Shown in pieces: positions 58,108-64,000 of a stretch of DNA of 64,000 nucleotides. The DNA is taken from assembly GCF_964204645.1 (NCBI RefSeq), contig NC_134026.1, forward strand, positions 9,125,450-9,189,449, in the 5' to 3' direction. The translations under genes and the position numbers were made by a program. Below the pieces are notes generated by a model, which ran no database searches, was not told the DNA's origin, and saw nothing but the letters and a program-made list of their open reading frames with translations. This stretch comes from Tubulanus polymorphus (lineage: Eukaryota; Nemertea; Palaeonemertea; Tubulaniformes; Tubulanidae). The first letter of the stretch is position 1; each line of letters starts with the position of its first letter.

Positions 58108-61100
58108 TTATTCAATCTTCACCAAATTCATCTCGAATATTAGCGTCGCCTTCGGAGGGATCGTACAAACAAGTTAAAGATTAAAATTTGACGTTAGAAA
58201 TAAGACGCTGACACAAAAATCATCGATAATGGAATACAGTAAAGCTTAACTCAGATGGATTGGTCGAGATAGCAGAAAACCCTAAATATGGCTGCAAAGG
58301 AGCAATGACGGGTTTTCTCCATAGCTGCTAGGCCTGAAGCATGACTGATTTTATGGGCAGTTCTTTTTCCTTCAAATGCAGCCATTGAAAGGCTGGCGAC
58401 CCAAAATATTCTATGGAGTTCAATGCCATTCCTAATTACTTGTAGGCCTATAGGACCGGCAGTACATAGGACAAGCCCAAAATTGTATTTGATATTGGCA
58501 AAAATCATTTCTGAAATGTGGATCTTTCTAGATTTTGGGCAGTTAGTCATGACATAAATACCGGGCCCCCACGCAATGGGGCCTGGCTGCAGCTTTCACA
58601 TTTCTTTACAAGGATGTTAGTTAAGATAATTCTAAGCTGTACCATGTGAGTACAATGAATAAATCTACGTATGTTAGATACGATCATTAACCTGAATTTT
58701 CCTTGGTACCAAATTACCACAAGTTAACTAGTCGAAGATTTTCTATGATTAGCAATATAAATGAACTTAGTGTGAATGCTTCACAATATCATCAACAAGA
58801 TGCTATTCGAAAAGGATATACACCAGGGTGACCAAGATCTCCATAGGCTACATCCGAGGGACAAGTTACCATAGATTTTTCACCTACAGACATCTGAAAG
58901 AAAGACAAAAATTCACCGTCTATGGCAAAATAGATGGAAAAACGAGATATTGCTAGACGAGTCTTTGTGTCATTGATAAAGTGAAAGTACAAATTTTGTG
59001 ATTGATTAGCAGGGGGTAGATCTAGGGATAATCAGGAAGTTGGGATCTTAGGAAAATGATTGCAGGGCATTCCTTGGATAAAACAGCCTTTCCGAAGGCT
59101 GCAAGTAGGGTTCCCCTCAGCGTTAGAAACTGACTGTATAAGGGGTGGATCGAGACATTCGAGCAGAAGGGTCAACGCAGTGTTTTCCAAGATACAATTT
59201 TTTCAATATTTCAATGAACTAGGGGTCCAGGGACACCATGCTCACTTGGGAGGTGGTTTCCGATGCTCAACAATCTAATAATTTCAATATTCAACGCCAC
59301 ATCCAATGACCTTGAAAAAATCCAATGACCTTGAAACTCACCACAATCATAGAACATGTCAGCAGCTACAATTTTGTAATTGATTGTGGTAACATAATAT
59401 GCCTAGTTACCAATATGGAAATACTAAGTTATTCTAATATTCAACGCCCTCTGGTGACCATATGAGAAGCCCAATGACCTTGAAACTCACCATAATCATA
59501 GAACATGTCATGAGCTACAATTTTGCAATAGATCATGGTAACAAAATATGCCTAGGTACCAATATAATAAGGAAGTTCTAAGTTATTCTACTATTCAACG
59601 CCCCCTAGTGACCATATAAAATAACTAATGCCCTTGAAACTCACCACAACAATAGACCATGTCATGAGCTACAGCTTTCCAATTGATTGTGGTAATAAAA
59701 TATGCATAGGTACGAATATAATACAGAAAGTTTTTGCATTGTTCAAAACCCCCTGGTGGCCACATGCAAAAACCAATGACCTTTAAACTCACCACGATCA
59801 TAGACCAAGCCATGAGCTACAACTTTCCAATTGATTGTGGTAACAAAATATGCTTAAGTATCAATATAATGTGGAAAAACATTTTCACAGACGAATGAGT
59901 ACTGATGACATCAGGATGGCCGCCAATTGCGTCATAATTGCCTGATCAAATATAGCTGTCTTGGGTATAAAAGGTTCCCTTTCCAAAGAATACCCATCAC
60001 AAATTGCAATGAAAAGTGGCAAACCATTAGGAAGCTACAGGACTCAGAATTCAGGCCAAAATTGAAATTTTTTTGGCACAAGAAGGTCACAGGACAGCCA
60101 TCTTGAGTCCGATCGATCCAATTTTTCTCATGCTGATGGGCCCTTGGGGGAGACAAATATATACGATCGCTGAAGATGTGGCTAGGGTAGATACACGTAT
60201 AAACCAAACATCAAGACATTACCTTGAAGCGTCTTCAAAACTTTCCAAAATAACTGGATTCCGTCTATGGACGGACGATGGACGAAAAGTGAACGCAATA
60301 GCCCGCTGGGACTAAAGTCAAGTGGGCTAAAAATGCATTAAAAAATGTGCGCATTACCTACAGTAATTTCTGGCTAGCGCCAAAACAGTATATTTTGAAT
60401 TCTGGTTAGTTTCTTCATCAATATGATTGACATCGCTATCAGAAAATATTTGAGCAGGGTGCCCTAAAACCCCTTTGGATCCACCCGTGCATACTTTTTT
60501 CAGTTCCTCTGCCCTGACGTGCATGCTGTCCCTATTCAAAAATGTCAGGTTTTCAATTACAGATACAAATTTAAGTAACACATTGTTCGTTGTACAATTT
60601 TTCAATCAGTTTCGCTGTATGTTGTTTATTGCAAAAACTTATCGTCAGAAACATAAAATTATTGCTTGGTAGAGGTCATTGAAACAAATAAGTTGTGGAT
60701 CGTCAGTACAACAATTCAAGTATGCATGTACCTACAATCACCTCTCCACCCACTAATAGGTGTAGATCTGTACATTACGCAAGAATCATTACCATGAGAT
60801 TTCTGAAAATGAATTGTATCTAAGATGTACTTACTGTTTTAATTGCTATATCCCATCCTGCAATGACAAAAACATTACGGAATTCGATTAGCAATCAAAA
60901 GCCTGACAAGTGCTTGACAACCTCAACCTGACAACCTCAAACCGAGCCAACTTCTCAGACCGTTCTGGAATTTGTTCACCTAAAAATTCATTGGAATTCC
61001 ATGAGCATGCAAGGAGGCAGTGTTAACTGCATTTATGTTGGAAGACTGAGGATGTAACCATAACGTCCAGCTGCTAGCATTATCGGCCGGCAGGGATTCG

Positions 61101-61956
61101 AACCTGTTGGCATTGAAACTCGACACAGCATGAAACTCTGACTGATTAGTCTCAGTGCGCAACTTCATGCGTCCACTAGACGATGTCATTATCACGTTTT
61201 ATTTAAGACCGGGTTTTTCCATTTAAAGTTCATCCGTGAAACTTGCTTCAGTGATTATACAACGAGCAATCTGATTGGTGCCGCAAGTTTTCTTGCAGCA
61301 AACCTGCACACACGGTCTAGTGAGGCAGAGTTTCATGCAGTGGCTGAGTCTAGTGATGGCATCAGGTTCAAATCTCTGCTGAGGGAGGATGGCCGCTAAT
61401 AGCAAGATCGATCCAGGGCCTAACGGTACTTTAAGATACATTGGGGAAATTTTCGGTAATTGAATAGGTACTAAAGTGAATCAGCAAGGCGTTGCCATTG
61501 AAAATTTGCATGGGTGGGATGAACTTTACTAACAGCATTTCCGAGAAGACTAGAAAACGATAATATACCAAATCACAATTAGGGCCTATGCCAATAAAAC
61601 ATGCGGTGAATAGGTTACAATCTTATTCATTGGCCGAAACAATAGGGCAACTCGAAAACATTTGAGGGTGTTGTACAAGGCGCACTAGACTACCTAGCTA
61701 CCGGTGATCCGATGAATACATAATAATACACTTCTATATGCCAGACCACTGCATCAATTTTACCATAAACAAAATCCTTTTTTATCAAAATAGCCCTCGA
61801 GTTTCTCTTCCTTCTTACCTACGATGACGTGTCCTAAGTCGACAAGAAATTTAAAAGGTTTTCCACGTTTCACTGAAGAATCGAATTCAGTGTTGTCCGT
61901 AAGTCGACCAATGTAATCTACAACGGCGGTTTGTCCCTTTTTTGGAAAGGTTTTTC
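58108..61956 (-). CDS. FKBP12-like peptidyl-prolyl isomerase, 5' exon missing; exons 61819-61956, 60835-60857, 58820-58893, 58108-58162
   Basis: FKBPs catalyse cis-trans isomerisation at prolines; FKBP12 binds FK506 and rapamycin. The joined frame reads KTFPKKGQTAVVDYIG, FDSSVKRGKPFKF, GHVIV, then GWDIAIKT (23-nt exon), MSVGEKSMVTC, AYGDLGHPG, and VIPPKATLIFEMNLVKIE with TAA at 58110-58108. Residues equivalent to FKBP12 pocket positions Tyr26, Asp37, Phe46, Val55, Ile56, Trp59, Tyr82 and Phe99 are all present. The WDIAI form is closer to the FKBP51/52 domains than to the WEEGV of FKBP12. The exon giving the first ~13 residues was not found up to 64000. The last intron uses AT-AC boundaries. 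An open frame reading past the donor at 61818 is intronic. Confidence 0.92.
58163..58819 (-). other. U12-type AT-AC intron of the FKBP gene
   Basis: On the minus strand the exon GGT GT is followed by ATATCCTTTT (58819-58810), matching the minor-spliceosome AT-AC donor consensus. The 3' end reads ATCTTTAACTTGTTTGTAC, ending in AC (58164-58163), with a branch-like TTTAAC whose adenosine is about 11 nt upstream. Splicing here gives GHPGVIPPKATL, matching FKBP12 GHPGIIPPHATL. No AG acceptor in the right place would keep the frame: TAA lies four codons and two bases upstream of the exon. Confidence 0.85.
59218..60333 (-). mobile_element. Pearl-like repeat, full-length inverted copy
   Basis: Starts aactaggggtccagggacac and ends gcccgctgggactaaagtca-agtgggctaaaaa, the complement of the 7769 copy. 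Four core units carry tcatgagctacaattttgc and caacgccccctagtgacca. It lies in the FKBP intron between the 58820 and 60835 exons. Confidence 0.87.
60345..60490. repeat. Fragment of the 'ggtggatccag' repeat
   Basis: cattacctacagtaatttct, then atcgctatcagaaaatattt and cctttggatccaccc match 15958-16205. Confidence 0.65.
61084..61395. mobile_element. Fold-back element with tRNA-like ends, copy 5
   Basis: Begins cggccggcagggattcgaac and ends ggcatcaggttcaaatctct-gctgagggaggatgg. The right end shows TGGCTGAGTCTAGTGATGG before the B-box-like motif. The interior includes acaacgagcaatctgattgg. It lies in the FKBP intron between 60857 and 61819. Confidence 0.8.
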
Positions 61957-62184
61957 CTGCAAAAAGAAATGAATTCAGTAAGACCAACCGGTAACTTTTT
62001 ATATAGCCAACAGTGACCAATAAAATCTTTTGCTGAAAAGTTAATTTTTCTTTACTAGATATACGGCTTTGTGGCAAATTTTATGATTCAAGAATTGGTA
62101 AACTTTTCTACCAATTTTGAATAGGAATATCTGGCTTCCTCCAGGATCTTAACATTATCAAGCAGGTCATCAAATAGAACATAA

Positions 62185-62916
62185 GGCTGGCTTATGTCGA
62201 CAAGCAACGCGACGCCTACCGACGCAACTGGGTTTATCGCCGATTAGCGGCAACTAGCGGCCTACGAGAGGCCGCCAGTTGCTCCTCAATCGGTTCGACA
62301 TAAGCCGGCTTGCGACGGCAACGCGACGCCTACCGACGCCTACTGACTCGTCGCAAGCCGTATCCGGCTAGTTGCCCATATTCTACTCTGGCCTACGGTA
62401 GGCGGGCAGTTGCTTTCGATCGCAGCCGACATACAAATTACACCGCTATTTAGCGTCATTCGTAATTAGTCATAAACTTTCAAATTCAAGTAGTTCAAAA
62501 CGTAAACCAAACCTTCAGCACGGAAGAGGACTGGACCGAAGATCTAGAAACGAAATTGGTAGAATTATGGTGTGAGCGGCCATCTTTATAGATGTCACTC
62601 TTACGTTGTATTCAAAACAGAATCAGAAAGATCAAAGTCTTAAAGAAATAGCTTTTCTAATAGAAATAATTTCCTAATAATTCAAATTTATTCTTAAAAT
62701 GCTTATCACGTGACCATTTGAGACGTTGCAGTTGCTAGTAATCGCAACCGACATAAGCAGGGAAGCAACTGGGAGGATCTCATATCCCGCTAGTCGGCCT
62801 CAGTTGCTGCAAATCGGAGCGCAGTCGACATAAAGCTGGGCTGCAATCGCGGTTGTTCTCAGTTGCGTCGGTAGGAGTCGGTAGGCGTCGCGTTGCTTGT
62901 CGACATAAGCCAGCCT
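62185..62916. mobile_element. Harbinger-like element with a MADF-like protein remnant
   Basis: The long inverted ends (aggctggcttatgtcgacaa and its complement) are flanked by ATA on both sides (62182-62184 and 62917-62919), the 3-bp duplication typical of PIF/Harbinger elements. Inside, the plus frame at about 62517-62607 reads EEDWTEDLETKLVELW and CERPSL, like the start of a MADF/Myb-type domain carried by Harbinger accessory proteins, then stops. Sub-repeats with gcgacgcctaccgacgc and gcaactgggnnn motifs fill the arms. Confidence 0.75.
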
Positions 62917-62919
62917 ATA

Positions 62920-63690
62920 GATTGACTCAAGCACTCAGTTTCACTGGGATTATATTCACTAATGCGTTAAGTTGATTCAACCTTGATTGAAATATAGAAC
63001 TCGGTCAGCGATTAACTACAAGCGCACCTGGAGGATCTGTTGCCACAGTAGGAGTCTCGGTCGTACTTCCTTGGGATATTATCCCTCGGAGTATAGTCTG
63101 GGGTCGGTTTTATGGACTGGTATTAACTCTAACATGTGTCCAGTTTCATAAACTGGCTTAACTCCAATATCAATCTTAGATGAAAAAAAACTGAAGAAAT
63201 TGAATTGATATGAGTTATTGAATATATTGTATGTTATACCTACAAAAACCACTAATTATAAGTGTCAGTTGAGGGTTAATTGATTACAAAATACTGGCAG
63301 TGAAAGGATTAATACCACTCACCCAGTCTATAAAACAGGCCCTGAATCCAAATTTAGACACTGTAGTATTGTAAAATATCAAAAGGTAATCCTGATAACA
63401 GGTGGAATCATAGAGCAACTGTTGTGTGGGTGTCTCTAATGGTTAGCTATGTTTCTAGGGTCACACAAAAAAATTAAAATGACCAAATTTACCGGGTGAA
63501 CCAAAAGATCAACTGATCAATGACCTGAAATATAGCAAACCTAAAAACCCTCTATAGGCCTCTTACCCATAGTTTGTAAGTTGTCTGTGGTTTAGTTTCA
63601 CAATCTGATAGTTTCACAAAAACCAGTCAGGTGTGGGAAAGTCATTTTTTTCAATGAAATTTTCTTCACTTTGTGAAATCTTAGAAAATT
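62920..63690. other. Region upstream of the FKBP exons, no gene recognised
   Basis: I searched the minus strand for the missing FKBP first exon. A weak open stretch at about 63023-63099 ends in a gtgcgc donor of suitable phase (…TVATDPPG), but it lacks a start and any family resemblance, so I do not call it. Confidence 0.4.
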
Positions 63691-63860
63691 TGACAAGTTC
63701 AATTCAACGCCCCTTGGTGTATAAATTCAGTAATCAATGACCTTGAAACTTGCCACTATATTTCTGAAATTGATTGTAGTAACAAACTGCCCTGGCATTA
63801 CGCTATTTAACGCCCCCTGGTGTGATACACTGAAAAAGATTTCCTTGAAACGCACCACAT
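63690..63860 (-). repeat. Pearl-like core fragment
   Basis: ttcaacgccccttggtgta, then caatgaccttgaaacttgcc and aacgccccctggtg are complements of the family core. The surrounding sequence is unrecognised. Confidence 0.65.
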
Positions 63861-64000
63861 TAACAGGAATTGTCATGAGTTCTAATGTGCAATTTGGTAA
63901 TTCCAGCTTCGGATATTTTGACCTATTTTTTAGGTGTGAGACGTGATTTCTCGTCCGAAGTCCGATTTCATCAGGGAAGATCTCGAACGAAAAAGGAACC

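Noticed and set aside
61084-61395. tRNA gene suggested by ggttcaaatc and tggctgag
   Set aside because: A and B boxes are too close, there is no cloverleaf, and it repeats as part of an inverted-repeat element.
61760-62077. Continuous minus frame reading through the FKBP exon as a 105-residue protein
   Set aside because: Both ends are intronic; the true exon is bounded by cag at 61957 and gtaaga at 61818, and the family sequence continues in other exons.

Overview
The window is animal nuclear DNA: intron-rich genes with GT-AG splice sites, AATAAA signals, and a dense load of short transposon-derived repeats. A lophotrochozoan, probably a marine mollusc, is my inference. It rests on repeats built like bivalve 'pearl'-type elements (conserved ends around ~150-bp tandem cores), on abundant MITEs and on lineage-type GPCR families. 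I see no rRNA, intact tRNA, CRISPR array or bacterial feature.

Layout. (1) 1-5681, plus strand: the 3' end of PPP1R8 (NIPP1), three exons, 5' part outside the window. (2) 5.7-11.6 kb: repeats, a GPCR pseudogene, a full pearl-like element and a ~1.9-kb minisatellite of ~20-bp units. (3) 11690-13216, plus strand: a five-exon gene for a ~216-residue secreted protein of unknown function. (4) 13.2-16.6 kb: a second GPCR pseudogene and nested hAT-like elements. (5) 16609-52762, plus strand: a complete RICTOR gene. I could chain 32 coding exons with matching phases into 1,656 codons plus a stop (human RICTOR is about 1,708 residues). Its introns hold an intact single-exon GPCR on the minus strand (26327-27385), GPCR pseudogenes on both strands, a damaged minus-strand secreted LRR gene (about 35-36 kb) and many repeats. 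(6) 52.8-58 kb: MITEs and a possible two-exon plus-strand gene (57442-57963). (7) 58108-61956, minus strand: an FKBP12-like prolyl isomerase, four exons found, 5' exon not found. (8) 62-64 kb: a Harbinger-like inverted-repeat element and repeat fragments.

RICTOR (the mTORC2 scaffold) and the FKBP12-like gene converge tail to tail about 5.3 kb apart. FKBP12 is the receptor through which rapamycin reaches mTORC1. The adjacency may be chance.

Most notable: the last FKBP intron reads as a U12-type AT-AC intron (ATATCCTTTT donor, TTTAAC branch site, AC acceptor), and only that splice restores the FKBP C terminus. Two inverted-repeat elements carry hammerhead-ribozyme-like cores, one of them flanked by a 15-bp target duplication. 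A five-copy fold-back family has tRNA-promoter-like boxes in both inverted ends. The minisatellite has higher-order structure and abuts the secreted-protein gene.
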